A model generated the notes under the pieces. That model saw only the letters and a program-made list of their open reading frames with translations, ran no database searches and was not told where the DNA came from. Made by a program: the position numbers and the translations under genes. Below are positions 21,005-30,922 of a stretch of DNA of 64,000 nucleotides, piece after piece. Every line of letters starts with the position of its first letter. The stretch's first letter is position 1. This stretch comes from Methylomarinum sp. Ch1-1 (GTDB lineage: Bacteria > Pseudomonadota > Gammaproteobacteria > Methylococcales > Methylomonadaceae): NCBI RefSeq assembly GCF_030717995.2, contig NZ_CP157743.1, positions 2,000,001-2,064,000 of the forward strand. The letters are read 5' to 3'.

Positions 21005-22464
21005 AGTGGTGCGCTCCCTGAAATTAAGAGAGTGGCCTGGGTAAACCAGTTGGCCAGTGAATCGGGAATCGCCAAGCCCAGCCATAACACCAGCGCCAGA
21101 TGAATGATCACAGGCCATAGATTGGCCTTGACGGCTTGTTGACCTTGCGGACATTCGCCGTAGACCATCGGTTGAATGTTGCGGAACAGTCCGGCGCAGG
21201 CGATGCCGATGCCCAATAGCAGCAGCGGAGTCAGCCACGGATAACTCCGCATCGTCGCCAGCAATACCAGAAACTCGCTGGTGAAGACGCCGAACGGTGG
21301 AAAACCGGCGATCGCCAGCGTGCCGATCAACAGGCCCCATCCGACCTTGGGTTGGGTTCGGATCAGGCCGCGAATTTTTTCGATACGCTGGGTGCCGGCG
21401 ATTTGCGCGGCATGGCCGACGGTCACGAAGATGGCCGACTTAGTCAGCGAATGCACGGTCATGTGCAACAACGCGGCGAAGGTCGCAAACGGCGTGCCGA
21501 TGCCGAAGGCGAAGGTCATCATGCCCATGTGTTCGATCGAGGAATAACTGAACAGCCGTTTGATGTCTTTCTGCCGGTGCAGGAAGAACGCCGCGACCAG
21601 AAACGACAACAGTCCGAAGCCCATCATCAGGTAGCCGGCAATGTCGCTGCCGGTGGCGCCGTCGACCAGCATCTTGTTGCGCACGACCGCATACAAGGCG
21701 TCGTTCAGCAGCAGGCCGGACAATACCGCCGACATCGGCGTCGGGCCTTCGGAATGCGCGTCCGGCAGCCAATTGTGCAAGGGCACCAAGCCGATTTTGG
21801 TACCGTAGCCGACCAGCATGAAGACGAAGGCGATCTCCAAGATGTCGGGGTTGAGCTTGCCGGCATGATCTAACAGCACCGACCACATCAGCGCGTTTTC
21901 GGCATCGTTGATTTGGGTCGCCGCATAATACAATAATATCGTGCCGAACAAAGCCTGGGCTATACCGACGCCGCACAGGATGAAATACTTCCAGGCCGCC
22001 TCGACCGATTCTGGGGTTCGGTACAGACTGACCAGCAGTACGGTCGCCAGCGTCGCCGCCTCCATCGCCACCCACATGATGCCCATATTATTGGTGGTCA
22101 GCACCAGATACATCGCAAACATGAACCCCTGATACATCGAGTAATACAACTTCAGGCGGGTGTCGGTCAATTTACCCAGCTGTTTTTCATGATCCATATA
22201 GGGAGCGGAAAAAATAGCCGTGGTCAGGCCGACGAAGGCGGTCAATACGATCAAATAGACATTGAAGGAATCGACGATGAAATACTGATCAGTCGAAATC
22301 AGTGCGCCTGAATTGAAGACGTTAAGCGCCAACGACAATGACAGCAACAAGGCGATGCCATTGAACCAGACGTTTTGCCGACCGATGTCTTCCTTGTGCC
22401 CCAACATCGCGAAATAAATGATTCCAACAAAGGGCAATAGCAGCAGTAAATAAGCCGGAATCAT
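21001..22464 (-). CDS. hyfF: HyfF-like antiporter-type membrane subunit
   Basis: 487 residues, about 14 hydrophobic helices of the NuoL/M/N-Mrp ion-pump family. Conserved elements include the Glu in MWVAMEAATLATVLL, the Lys-containing KIGLVPLHNWLPDAHSEGPTP, and YSSIEHMGMM. Probably translocates H+ or Na+. It overlaps hyfE and hyfG by four bases each. Confidence 0.92.
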   Translation of the reverse strand: MIPAYLLLLLPFVGIIYFAMLGHKEDIGRQNVWFNGIALLLSLSLALNVFNSGALISTDQYFIVDSFNVYLIVLTAFVGLTTAIFSAPYMDHEKQLGKLTDTRLKLYYSMYQGFMFAMYLVLTTNNMGIMWVAMEAATLATVLLVSLYRTPESVEAAWKYFILCGVGIAQALFGTILLYYAATQINDAENALMWSVLLDHAGKLNPDILEIAFVFMLVGYGTKIGLVPLHNWLPDAHSEGPTPMSAVLSGLLLNDALYAVVRNKMLVDGATGSDIAGYLMMGFGLLSFLVAAFFLHRQKDIKRLFSYSSIEHMGMMTFAFGIGTPFATFAALLHMTVHSLTKSAIFVTVGHAAQIAGTQRIEKIRGLIRTQPKVGWGLLIGTLAIAGFPPFGVFTSEFLVLLATMRSYPWLTPLLLLGIGIACAGLFRNIQPMVYGECPQGQQAVKANLWPVIIHLALVLWLGLAIPDSLANWFTQATLLISGSAPL

Positions 22465-23138
22465 TCATCCTCCTCGCTTAAGCGGTTTAGACGGTCCACA
22501 TCCAGCGTATCGATGCTGTTGCTGATATGCAGGAAAAAGATGCCGAACAATACCGCGGCGACCAGCACATCGAAAGCCACGCCCAGTTCGACCACCATCG
22601 GCATGCCGCGGGTGGAGACGATTGCGGCGAAGAACAAGCCATTTTCGATCGACATGAAACCGACGACATGAGCGATGGCCTGGCGATGCGAAATCATCAG
22701 CAACATGCCCAACAGCACCACGGCCAGACTCAAGGCCAAGGCATTGAGCAGAACGATGGTCGAGTCGGCCAGGATCGGATGCAGCACGTAATAACTGAAT
22801 ATCACCAGCGAGGCGCCGCCCAGCATGATCGTGGTTTTATTGTTCAGCGCTTCGACATCGCGGTGCATGTTCAGTTTCAGGATATGCCCCCTGAGCATCC
22901 AGGGGATGAACAAGACCTTCAGCACCAGCGTGATCGCCGCGGAAATATAGAGATGATGATTGCTGAAACTGTAAGCCGCCAGCGCGGTCGCCAGCACCAG
23001 CAGCAAGCCCTGCAGCGCGAAGACGAACACCAACCGCAATAAGCGGCCCTGGCCCAGCATGATGAACGAGGTCAGCATGATTAATCCCGCCAACGATAGG
23101 ATGATTTGAGTATACAAATCCAATTGTTCGATATTCAT
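22461..23138 (-). CDS. hyfE: HyfE-like small membrane subunit
   Basis: 225 residues with about seven hydrophobic helices. It resembles HyfE, whose C-terminal part is NuoK-like: VGFMSIENGLFFAAI holds the conserved membrane Glu, and the protein ends in an acidic cytoplasmic tail (RLSEEDE). It lies between hyfC and hyfF with one- and four-base overlaps. Confidence 0.88.
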   Translation of the reverse strand: MNIEQLDLYTQIILSLAGLIMLTSFIMLGQGRLLRLVFVFALQGLLLVLATALAAYSFSNHHLYISAAITLVLKVLFIPWMLRGHILKLNMHRDVEALNNKTTIMLGGASLVIFSYYVLHPILADSTIVLLNALALSLAVVLLGMLLMISHRQAIAHVVGFMSIENGLFFAAIVSTRGMPMVVELGVAFDVLVAAVLFGIFFLHISNSIDTLDVDRLNRLSEEDE

Positions 23139-24082
23139 TAGCGGGACGCCTCCAGAATGATATGACTGAGCATTCCCAGCAGCCCCAGCAAGTAGGCGAA
23201 ACTGAGATATTCCTGCACCCGGAACAGGCGCATTTTTGCGAACAGCGTTTCCGACAGCGCCAACACGATGGCCAACAGCGCCAGTTTACCGACGATCGCC
23301 AATAGCCCGTAGCCCAGATCTTGCAACGTCAATGTTTCGGCGATGCCCCAAGGAAAGAAGATATTGGCGATCAGCACGCCATACAACATCAGCTTCAGCT
23401 GGCTGGCCCATTCGATCAGCGCCAAGTGGCGGCCGCTGTATTCCAGGATCATCGCTTCGTGGATCATCGTCAGTTCCAGATGGGTGGCGGGATTGTCCAC
23501 CGGAATGCGGCCGCATTCGGCGATCGCCACCAGCACTAGCGCGAACAGAGCGAAGATGAACGAGGGCCGTAACACCATGCCTTCCCCCAAGACGTGGGCG
23601 ATGGCATAGGACAGGTTGGTGGTCGAGGCTGTCATCGTCAGCGTGAATATCGCCATCAGCATGGCCGGTTCGGCCAGCGATGAAATGGTCATTTCCCGCG
23701 ACGAGCCCATGCCGCCGAAGGCGGTGCCGACATCGAGGCCGGCCAAGGCCAGGAAAAAGCGGGCGAAGGCGAAGAAGCCGACCAATACGATGACATCGGC
23801 GCCGGCGGCGGTCGGCAGATCGACCGCAATCAGCGGCACCACCGCGGCAGCCAATACCATCGCCGAAAAGATAATGTAGGGCGAGATCACGAACAGCCAA
23901 GAGGCTTGCTTGGAGACTACCGGTTGTTTGTGCGTCAATTTGAGCAAATCGCGATAAGGTTGCATCAATGAGGGCGCCTTGCGGTTCTGTAAGTAGCATT
24001 TACAGCGCTTCAGCCAGCCGGCCAATAGCGGCGCCAAGATGATGAACAGCAATGTTTGCAGGATGGCGAGTAAGACATTCAT
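23138..24082 (-). CDS. hyfC: HyfC/NuoH-like membrane subunit
   Basis: 314 residues, about eight helices, joining the soluble arm to the membrane arm. NuoH-type segments are visible: QNRKAPSLMQPYRDLLKL near the N-terminus, GMGSSREMTISSLAEPAML, and ELTMIHEAMILEYSGRHLAL with conserved acidic residues. ATG 24082 overlaps the hyfB stop as TGATG; an in-frame ATG at 24097 is an alternative. Confidence 0.9.
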   Translation of the reverse strand: MNVLLAILQTLLFIILAPLLAGWLKRCKCYLQNRKAPSLMQPYRDLLKLTHKQPVVSKQASWLFVISPYIIFSAMVLAAAVVPLIAVDLPTAAGADVIVLVGFFAFARFFLALAGLDVGTAFGGMGSSREMTISSLAEPAMLMAIFTLTMTASTTNLSYAIAHVLGEGMVLRPSFIFALFALVLVAIAECGRIPVDNPATHLELTMIHEAMILEYSGRHLALIEWASQLKLMLYGVLIANIFFPWGIAETLTLQDLGYGLLAIVGKLALLAIVLALSETLFAKMRLFRVQEYLSFAYLLGLLGMLSHIILEASR

Positions 24083-26193
24083 CAGCTGATGATCCATAAC
24101 AACAGTAATAAGGTGGCGAACGAGTAGGCCAGATAGGTGCGTATGTTGCCGGTTTGGATGCGTCCGATCAGGCGAGCGGAGCGGTTGACGCTACGTTCCA
24201 GCGGTTGATAGAGACTCGGCCAGCAATGGTCCTCGACATGAAGTTGATAATGGATATCGCTTACCTGCAGTCCGATGTCGTCCGTTTGCCGGTCGATTTG
24301 TTCTTCGAGTCGCCAGACCTTGGCGAAGATGCGCCGAAACGGCATCGTGAAGGCGCCGCCGGTGTATTGCATCCGAGGCGTGATGCCGCCAAAGCCGCAA
24401 TCCCAGGTTTCCGATTGGCGTAGCGCCATGGCCGGGTCGCGGCGCAGATAGCGAAAACTGATGCCGCCGGCGATCAGTACGCCGAGCAACACCAGCGGCG
24501 CTGCATAAGAGGCCTGTTCGGCGCCGACCGGCGCCAGCCACAGCCAACCGGCCGCGTTCGGATTGGGCAGGCTGTGTCCCAGCAATTGCAGGGACACCGA
24601 CTCGATTAAATTGATGATCAGGCCCGGAAAGATACCGAATAAAAAACATAACGCCGCCAGCAGCGCAAGACTGAGTCGCATGCCTTTATCGTCACACTCC
24701 TGCGCTTTGGCGCTGTGGCTGGAACGCGCCTGTCCCAGGAATACTATGCCGTACAGGTTGACGAAACATGCCGCCGCCAAGGCCGCGGTCAACGCCAACG
24801 CGGCCGCAGCGACCGGAATCAGGCTGCGCAGCACGCCGTCAGCGAGCACGTCGACTTGTAACGCGGTCTGAAAGGCCAGCCATTCGGAGACGAAACCGTT
24901 GAACAAGGGCAAGGAAGCTATGCTCATGCAGGCGACCAGCAATAATTTGCTGGTATCGGGCATGCGTTGGATCAGACCGCCCATCAGCTCGATATTCAGT
25001 TGATGCACCTGATGCTGGATGATGCCGGCGCCGAGGAACAACAGATTCTTGAACAAAGCATGATTGAAGGCATGCAGTAATGCCGCGATCAGACCCAGCG
25101 CGGCCAGTTGCGGATGGCCTTTGGCCAGAAAGATCATCGCCAGACCCAGTACCATGAAGATGATGCCGATGTTTTCCACCGAGCTATAGGCCAACAAACG
25201 TTTCAAATTAGCTTGCATCATCGCATAGAGGATGCCGGCCAGAGCCGAAAACGCCCCCAGAATCATCAATGCGACTCCCCATTGCCATTGGATGTCTCCG
25301 AGCAGGTCGAAACTGAAACGGATCAGGCCGTAGACGGCGACTTTTAACATCACGCCGCTCATCAATGCAGAGATATGCGATGGCGCTACCGGATGAGCTT
25401 CCGGTAACCAGACATGCAGCGGCGCCAATCCCGCTTTCATGCCGAAACCTAGCAAAGCCAGCACGAAGGCGATGCTGGACCAGGTCTCCGATAAGCCGAT
25501 TCGACGCAGGGCGTCGAAGGTGAAGCCGTCGGCAAAAGCGGCCAGCACTCCGAAGGCCAGGATGATCATGATCGCGCCGACTTCGGCCATGATCAGATAG
25601 ACGAAGGCGGCGCGGCGATTGGTCGAATTTTCATGCTGAAAAGCGACCAGAAAATAACTGGCCACCGACATCAATTCCCAGGCGATCATGAAAAAGAAGG
25701 CGTCATCGGCTAGCAATACCAGTAACATGCCGGCGATAAACAATCCGGTAAACAGTCCCAGCACGGCAAAGGGGTGAGCTTGTTCGTCGTCATCCTTGAC
25801 ATAGCCCGGTCCATAACAGGCAACGGCCAGGATGGCGATGCCGATGATTAAATAAAACAGGCCGGACAAGCTGTCGAAGCGGACATGCCAGGGCAGCCAA
25901 GGCAAGCCCAGGCTGAGTTGATCGGTCACGACGGCTTGGCTTAGCAAGACGCTTAAGCCGGCTAGGATCGCCGAAACGGCGCTAATGCCTAACAACACAA
26001 ATGAAGTCAGTTGTATCCGCCGCGGATAACCGTTTGCTTCCAACCAGTCTTTGCAATGCCGGAGTTGCGCCGGGTAGCGGGCGCAACAGGTTTGCGTAAG
26101 ACTCATCAGATTGTTGCGTTGCCGCATCAGCAAGGCGCACAAAGCCGATAGCAAACTGAAGCAAACGGCGGCATAAGCTAAGAATAGAATCAT
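24082..26193 (-). CDS. hyfB: HyfB-like antiporter-type membrane subunit
   Basis: 703 residues with about 15-16 hydrophobic helices, NuoL-like ion-pump family. Key charged segments include MIAWELMSVASYFLVAF, KAGLAPLHVWLPEAHPVAPS, YSSVENIGIIF and HAFNHALFKNLLFLGAG. The C-terminal part (MQYTGGAFTMPFRRIF, then a charged loop and last helix) matches HyfB. First gene of hyfB-C-E-F-G-I. Complex members HyfA, D, H and J are absent here, which fits an Ehr complex rather than formate hydrogenlyase. Confidence 0.92.
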   Translation of the reverse strand: MILFLAYAAVCFSLLSALCALLMRQRNNLMSLTQTCCARYPAQLRHCKDWLEANGYPRRIQLTSFVLLGISAVSAILAGLSVLLSQAVVTDQLSLGLPWLPWHVRFDSLSGLFYLIIGIAILAVACYGPGYVKDDDEQAHPFAVLGLFTGLFIAGMLLVLLADDAFFFMIAWELMSVASYFLVAFQHENSTNRRAAFVYLIMAEVGAIMIILAFGVLAAFADGFTFDALRRIGLSETWSSIAFVLALLGFGMKAGLAPLHVWLPEAHPVAPSHISALMSGVMLKVAVYGLIRFSFDLLGDIQWQWGVALMILGAFSALAGILYAMMQANLKRLLAYSSVENIGIIFMVLGLAMIFLAKGHPQLAALGLIAALLHAFNHALFKNLLFLGAGIIQHQVHQLNIELMGGLIQRMPDTSKLLLVACMSIASLPLFNGFVSEWLAFQTALQVDVLADGVLRSLIPVAAAALALTAALAAACFVNLYGIVFLGQARSSHSAKAQECDDKGMRLSLALLAALCFLFGIFPGLIINLIESVSLQLLGHSLPNPNAAGWLWLAPVGAEQASYAAPLVLLGVLIAGGISFRYLRRDPAMALRQSETWDCGFGGITPRMQYTGGAFTMPFRRIFAKVWRLEEQIDRQTDDIGLQVSDIHYQLHVEDHCWPSLYQPLERSVNRSARLIGRIQTGNIRTYLAYSFATLLLLLWIIS

Positions 26194-26217
26194 CGTCAGT
26201 TCCCAACGAAAAAGTTG

Positions 26218-27894
26218 TTAAAGCGAGCTGCCGTGCCGACGTTCGTCCTCGGTCATCAGGCGCGCCGCCAGTGCATGATTGGAAAAGGTATGGATCGGCT
26301 CGCCGATCTGTCGGCAGCTTCCGCCTCGGCTTTGATAAGCCTGGATGAAGTCATGGAAATATTCCATCACAGTATGATCGATAAGGTAGCCGTTAGAAAA
26401 GTCCAGCGTTAAATTTTTTCCGTCAGGCAGGTTATCCAAGGTTTTTTTCAGCGGCAGAAAATTGGTGAACAAGACGGAACCAATCAGTTTAACGACGATG
26501 CCATCGTCCGTTTCAATCACGTGGAAGTGGACCTTAAACAAATTAGACCACCACACGCCGCGCAGGAGATGCACAAATATTTTGACGCTTATGCCGATCG
26601 CCACGCCGATCAACAGATCGGTCGCTAACACGCCGGCGATGGTGACGATGAATATGAAAAACTGTTCGCTGCCAATTTTAAGAACCTTGCTGAATTCCTT
26701 AGGCGAGGCCAACCGGAAACCGGTGTACACCAGCAAGGCGGCCAAAGCGGCCAACGGTATGCTGTGTATGACCTGGGGAAACAAGACGACAAACAACAGC
26801 ATCAACGAGCCGTGAAAGAAGTTGGCCCAGCCGGTCTTGGCGCCGTTGTCGATATTGGCCGAGCTGCGAACGATCTCGGAAATCATCGCCGAGCCGCCAA
26901 TCAGACCAGACAGCGTATTGCCGGCGCCGATCGCGCCCAAGTCCTTGTCCAAGTTGGAATGGCGCTTGTAGGGGTCGAGCTTGTCGACTGCGACGGTGCT
27001 GAGTACGCTTTCCAGGCTGCCGATCAGGCAGATGCTGACCACCGCGACCCAGAATTCTCCGGTGAAGAATTTACCGAAGTTCGGCAAATAAAAACTGGAC
27101 AGGAAATGGTTGGAGATGGCAACCAAGTAGTTGGGGCCGACTTCGCCGTCATGCAAGGCCTGACCGGTCAGCATTTCCAGCTGGCGGGGCAGATGGAAAA
27201 TATGCTGGTGTTGCAGGTCGAAAAAAGTGCCCAGACCTATGCCCAGCAACACCACGACGATCGGCGCGGGGACTTTTTTCAACAACGGATGCCGCAATCT
27301 GTTCCACAAAATCAAGATCAACAGACCGGCGCTGCCGATCAAACCGATTTCGGCATTCATGTTGAACATGCTGTGAGGTATCTGCGCCATCGTCGAAAAC
27401 AGGCTGCCGGGGTCCGGAGTCACGCCCAGCATGACATGGATTTGCTTGGTCATGATGATAATGCCGATCGCCGTCAGCATGCCGTGCACCACCGAACTGG
27501 GGAAAAACGAACTGAGGCTGCCGGCCTTGAAAAAAGCCAACGCCATTTGCAGGATGCCGGCGACCATGATCGCAGCCAGGGCATATTGATAGCCTGCGCT
27601 AGCATCGCCTTCGCCGAGAGTCTGAACGGCGTCCAGTATCACCACGATCAAACCGGCGGCGGGGCCGGTGATCGTGACATAGGAACCATTGATCCGGGAA
27701 ACAAACATGCCGCCGACGATGGCGCTGATGATGCCGGCCATCGGCGGCAAGCCCGAAGCCATCGCGATGCCAAGACATAAGGGCAAGGCGATCAGAAAGA
27801 CCAAGAAACCTGACAGCAGGTCATCGCGCCAGTGTTTTTTCAAGCCGGCTAAACCGGATTCAGGTGTCGTCTGTTGCAAATATTCGTTGTTCAC
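26218..27894 (-). CDS. SulP-family anion transporter with STAS domain
   Basis: 558 residues: about 12 membrane helices beginning with DLLSGFLVFLIALPLCLGIA, the SulP family signature region, and a C-terminal STAS domain (about 455-535, NLTLDFSNGYLIDHTVMEYF). Family members carry sulfate, bicarbonate or other anions. It lies 24 bases upstream of hyfB on the same strand, so co-expression with the Ehr complex is likely. Linked ion pumping and bicarbonate uptake is one possible reading. GTG 27894 is favoured because homologues begin with an NNEYLQQTTP-type segment; an ATG at 28008 would add 38 weak residues. Confidence 0.88.
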   Translation of the reverse strand: MNNEYLQQTTPESGLAGLKKHWRDDLLSGFLVFLIALPLCLGIAMASGLPPMAGIISAIVGGMFVSRINGSYVTITGPAAGLIVVILDAVQTLGEGDASAGYQYALAAIMVAGILQMALAFFKAGSLSSFFPSSVVHGMLTAIGIIIMTKQIHVMLGVTPDPGSLFSTMAQIPHSMFNMNAEIGLIGSAGLLILILWNRLRHPLLKKVPAPIVVVLLGIGLGTFFDLQHQHIFHLPRQLEMLTGQALHDGEVGPNYLVAISNHFLSSFYLPNFGKFFTGEFWVAVVSICLIGSLESVLSTVAVDKLDPYKRHSNLDKDLGAIGAGNTLSGLIGGSAMISEIVRSSANIDNGAKTGWANFFHGSLMLLFVVLFPQVIHSIPLAALAALLVYTGFRLASPKEFSKVLKIGSEQFFIFIVTIAGVLATDLLIGVAIGISVKIFVHLLRGVWWSNLFKVHFHVIETDDGIVVKLIGSVLFTNFLPLKKTLDNLPDGKNLTLDFSNGYLIDHTVMEYFHDFIQAYQSRGGSCRQIGEPIHTFSNHALAARLMTEDERRHGSSL

Positions 27895-28028
27895 AATCTG
27901 ATCCCAATAGTTGAAACACAATCGACTTTCAGCAAAACCTATGCCAGAGGTGGGGCGGTCCGTAATGCTTTGAATTATTGGGTATTTATTTTTTAGTTGA
28001 CGGAGCAAGGAGTCTACGCCAAGGCGGG

Positions 28029-28069
28029 TTGGTTGATATAAACCAATATTGACTGGTTGATATCAACCA
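28029..28069. promoter_or_regulatory. Tandem palindromic operator
   Basis: Two related palindromes, TTGGTTGATATAAACCAA (28029-28046) and TGGTTGATATCAACCA (28054-28069), with centres 24 bases apart. They lie between the divergent SulP-hyf operon and the PAP2 gene. The pattern suits a dimeric regulator binding twice; no regulator gene is adjacent. The rest of 27895-28194 is A+T-rich non-coding DNA. Confidence 0.6.
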
Positions 28070-28194
28070 AACGTTCGCCGGAAAAAAAGAATTGAGTCGA
28101 TAGTCTTCGCTTAACCCAAAATTAACCTGCCATTAACCCTTACTGAACTTGGCTTTTTTTATCATTGCAGCCGGTTGTTTAATTAACGGGAGAC

Positions 28195-28908
28195 ATGGTC
28201 TTGCATACCCAAATTCGGTGTGAGTTTGATCGTTTCGTCATCACGCACTTCATTGTTCCGTTCATGATGTTTGTGCTGGTTTTTTCCATGCTGGAGTTTT
28301 CCCGCCTGGATCTTCAAATCGCACAGTATTTTTACGATTCACTGCAACAGCAATGGCCGTGGCGCAATCACTGGCTAACCAAAACTGTGCTTCATGACGG
28401 GGGGCAGAAATTGAGCATCGCCATGGGGATATTGGTGTTCGGCGCCTTGCTGTTGTCGCGTTTTTACGCGAGCTTACGGCCTTATTCAAAGTTATTGGCC
28501 TATCTGTTTGTCGCCAGCATCACCGGTCCGGTGCTGATCGCGGTATTGAAGAACAATACCCATATCTATTGTCCCTGGGACCTAACCCTGTTCGGCGGCG
28601 ACAAGCCTTATATCCGTCTGTTCGATTTCGCCAACTATCCATTGGCAATTGGGCGTTGTTTTCCCGCCGGACACGCCGGCGGAGGTTACGCCTTCATCAG
28701 TCTGTATTTTTTTCTGTTGGCCATAAAACCCGACTATCGGCACTACGGACTGCTTGCCGGCATGGTGATCGGCATCATTTTTGGCGTGACTCAACAAATG
28801 CGTGGCGCTCACTTTTTGAGTCATGACATTTTCTCATTAGCAATCTGTTGGTTTTCCTCGTTGTTCCTTTTTGGCGTCTTTTTTTGGAAAGAACTGCAAT
28901 GGCAATAA
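28195..28908 (+). CDS. PAP2-family membrane phosphatase
   Basis: 237 residues with about six hydrophobic helices. Phosphatase signatures: KNNTHIYCPWDL, CFPAGHAGGGYA (PSGH-type motif with the catalytic His) and RGAHFLSHDI (final His-Asp). This spacing matches lipid phosphatases of the LpxE/PgpB group acting at the periplasmic face. It overlaps the next membrane enzyme, which may use or make phosphorylated lipid headgroups. Confidence 0.85.
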   Translation: MVLHTQIRCEFDRFVITHFIVPFMMFVLVFSMLEFSRLDLQIAQYFYDSLQQQWPWRNHWLTKTVLHDGGQKLSIAMGILVFGALLLSRFYASLRPYSKLLAYLFVASITGPVLIAVLKNNTHIYCPWDLTLFGGDKPYIRLFDFANYPLAIGRCFPAGHAGGGYAFISLYFFLLAIKPDYRHYGLLAGMVIGIIFGVTQQMRGAHFLSHDIFSLAICWFSSLFLFGVFFWKELQWQ

Positions 28909-30830
28909 ATTCAAGTCGCACTGCATCTATGAAATCTCGTTTTTCCATCCTGACTCTGGCTTTTGCCATCAGTCTGCCTATTTTTGCGCTATTCCGGGTG
29001 ATGTTGCTGCTTAGGCATTATGCGGATATCGATGAGCCAGCCTACAAGGTGGTCATCGCCTTGTTCTTAGGCGTTATCCATGACGTCGCCTTTCTAAGCT
29101 ATTTGTTGATTCCATTTGCACTGTATTTATTGTTGGCGCCGAATCGTTTTTACCGTTCGCGAGTCAACAAGGCGATCATCTATCTGTTGTTTTTCGCGTG
29201 CCTGTACGGCCTTTACTTCGACATGGTGGCGGAATGGCTGTTCTGGAGCGAATTCGGCGTTCGTTTCAATTTCATCTCGGTCGACTACCTGATTTACACT
29301 CATGAGGTGATCAACAATATCATCGAATCCTATCCGTTGACCGGGTTGTTGAGTGCGATATTCGTCGCCGCGGTGTTGACGTTTGCGCTGTCCCGAAAAA
29401 AACTGCACGCTAGGCTAATGGTCGAAGACCGCTTCGCCAGCCGCGCTAAAATGGCGTTGGCTTTATTGGTGCTGCCGTTGGTCAGCTATGCGGCGATCGA
29501 CCAGTCCCTGCATGAGATTTCTCGAAACCGTTTTATTAATGAAATCGCCACCAACGGCCCTTATCAATTTTTCGCCGCCTTCAGAAATAATGAAATCGAT
29601 TATCGTCATTTCTATGCGTTGGACGATGATCGGCTTTTATCGCGGCAAATCAGAGCGTTGGTCGGTATCGATGGAGGTGACAAAGGGGCATCGGGACTCT
29701 ATGATGTCAACAGACATATCAGCCGTTCAGGCGACGAAAAGCGCCTGAATGTGGTTTTGATTACCGTGGAAAGCCTGAGCGCCAACTTCCTGGCGCATTT
29801 CGGCAATGAGGAAAAACTGACGCCGTTTCTGGATCAATGGCTGGATGACGGGCTGTTATTCACGAATTTCTATGCCACCGGCACGCGCACGACCCGCGGT
29901 CTCGAGGCGCTGACTTTGTCGGTGCCGCCCACGCCGGGCCGATCGATCGTCAAACGGCCGGATAACGCCAATATGTTCAGTCTGGGGCGGGTGTTTCAGC
30001 AGAAAGGTTACGAGACGGTGTTTTTATATGGCGGTCGAGGATATTTCGACAACATGAACGCCTTTTTTTCCGGCAACGGTTATCGCATCGTCGATCAGAC
30101 CGAGCTGAGCGATGAGGAGGTGCATTTCGAGAATGCCTGGGGTGTCGCCGACGACGATTTGCTGCGTCGAGCCCTGAAGGAAGCGGACCGGGAATTTGCC
30201 GCAAACAAGCCTTTTTTGTTTCATATCATGACCACCAGCAATCATCGCCCCTATACTTATCCGGAAGGCAAGATCGATATTCCCTCCGGAACGGGACGTT
30301 CAGGAGGAGTCAAGTATACCGATTATGCGCTGAAGGAATTTATTGCGGCGGCCAAGGATAAGCCCTGGTTTGATGATACCGTGTTTGTTCTTGTCGCCGA
30401 TCACTGCGCAGGCAGTGCGCGGAAAGCGGCCTTGCCGGTGGAAAAATATCATATTCCATTATTTATTTATGCCCCGAAACATGTAAAGCCCGGTAAAATA
30501 ACGACCTTGTCCAGCCAGATCGATGTCGCGCCGACCTTATTGGGCTTGTTGAATTTTAGTTACGATAGTCATTTCTTCGGCAAAGATATCCTGCAAATGC
30601 CGGCCAAACAGGGGCGGGCTTTGATCGGCAACTATCAGAAGCTGGGCCTGCTTAAAAACAATAAACTGACCTATCTGGCGCCGCAACAGCAGGTGTTTGT
30701 GATTGACGACCCTCTGAATAAAAATGAACTGCTGTCGCCGGAAAACGAGCAGGAATTAGTGCAGGAAAACATGGCGTATTACCAGGCGGCTGATTATATT
30801 TGGACGCATCGCTTAAATCGTTATCAGTAA
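28899..30830 (+). CDS. LTA-synthase-like sulfatase/phosphotransferase
   Basis: 643 residues. Five N-terminal membrane helices (to about residue 175) are followed by a periplasmic alkaline-phosphatase-superfamily domain. VLITVESLSANFL carries the first metal Glu, TGTRTTRGLEAL the likely catalytic Thr, LYGGRGYFDNMNAFFSGNGY follows the family pattern, and VLVADHCAGS holds a metal Asp-His. Relatives add phosphoethanolamine or glycerol-phosphate to lipids or glycans. ATG 28899 has GGAAAG upstream and overlaps the PAP2 stop; ATG 28929 is an alternative. Confidence 0.85.
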   Translation: MAINSSRTASMKSRFSILTLAFAISLPIFALFRVMLLLRHYADIDEPAYKVVIALFLGVIHDVAFLSYLLIPFALYLLLAPNRFYRSRVNKAIIYLLFFACLYGLYFDMVAEWLFWSEFGVRFNFISVDYLIYTHEVINNIIESYPLTGLLSAIFVAAVLTFALSRKKLHARLMVEDRFASRAKMALALLVLPLVSYAAIDQSLHEISRNRFINEIATNGPYQFFAAFRNNEIDYRHFYALDDDRLLSRQIRALVGIDGGDKGASGLYDVNRHISRSGDEKRLNVVLITVESLSANFLAHFGNEEKLTPFLDQWLDDGLLFTNFYATGTRTTRGLEALTLSVPPTPGRSIVKRPDNANMFSLGRVFQQKGYETVFLYGGRGYFDNMNAFFSGNGYRIVDQTELSDEEVHFENAWGVADDDLLRRALKEADREFAANKPFLFHIMTTSNHRPYTYPEGKIDIPSGTGRSGGVKYTDYALKEFIAAAKDKPWFDDTVFVLVADHCAGSARKAALPVEKYHIPLFIYAPKHVKPGKITTLSSQIDVAPTLLGLLNFSYDSHFFGKDILQMPAKQGRALIGNYQKLGLLKNNKLTYLAPQQQVFVIDDPLNKNELLSPENEQELVQENMAYYQAADYIWTHRLNRYQ

Positions 30831-30922
30831 CAGCGGTCGGCAATGATTTTCGTGCGAACATAGCGCTAAATGCCGCAGGCTTTAAACCAGAGGAAGTTTT
30901 TCTTCATGAAAATCGCTGAACT

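Noticed and set aside
18869..26193. Formate hydrogenlyase or active hydrogenase
   Set aside because: The large subunit lacks all Ni-ligand cysteines, and formate dehydrogenase, HyfA, HyfH and maturation genes are absent.
26764..27780. A 338-codon open frame on the plus strand opposite the SulP gene
   Set aside because: Low-complexity composition rich in Gln, Asp and His, no ribosome site, and fully antisense to a well-supported transporter.
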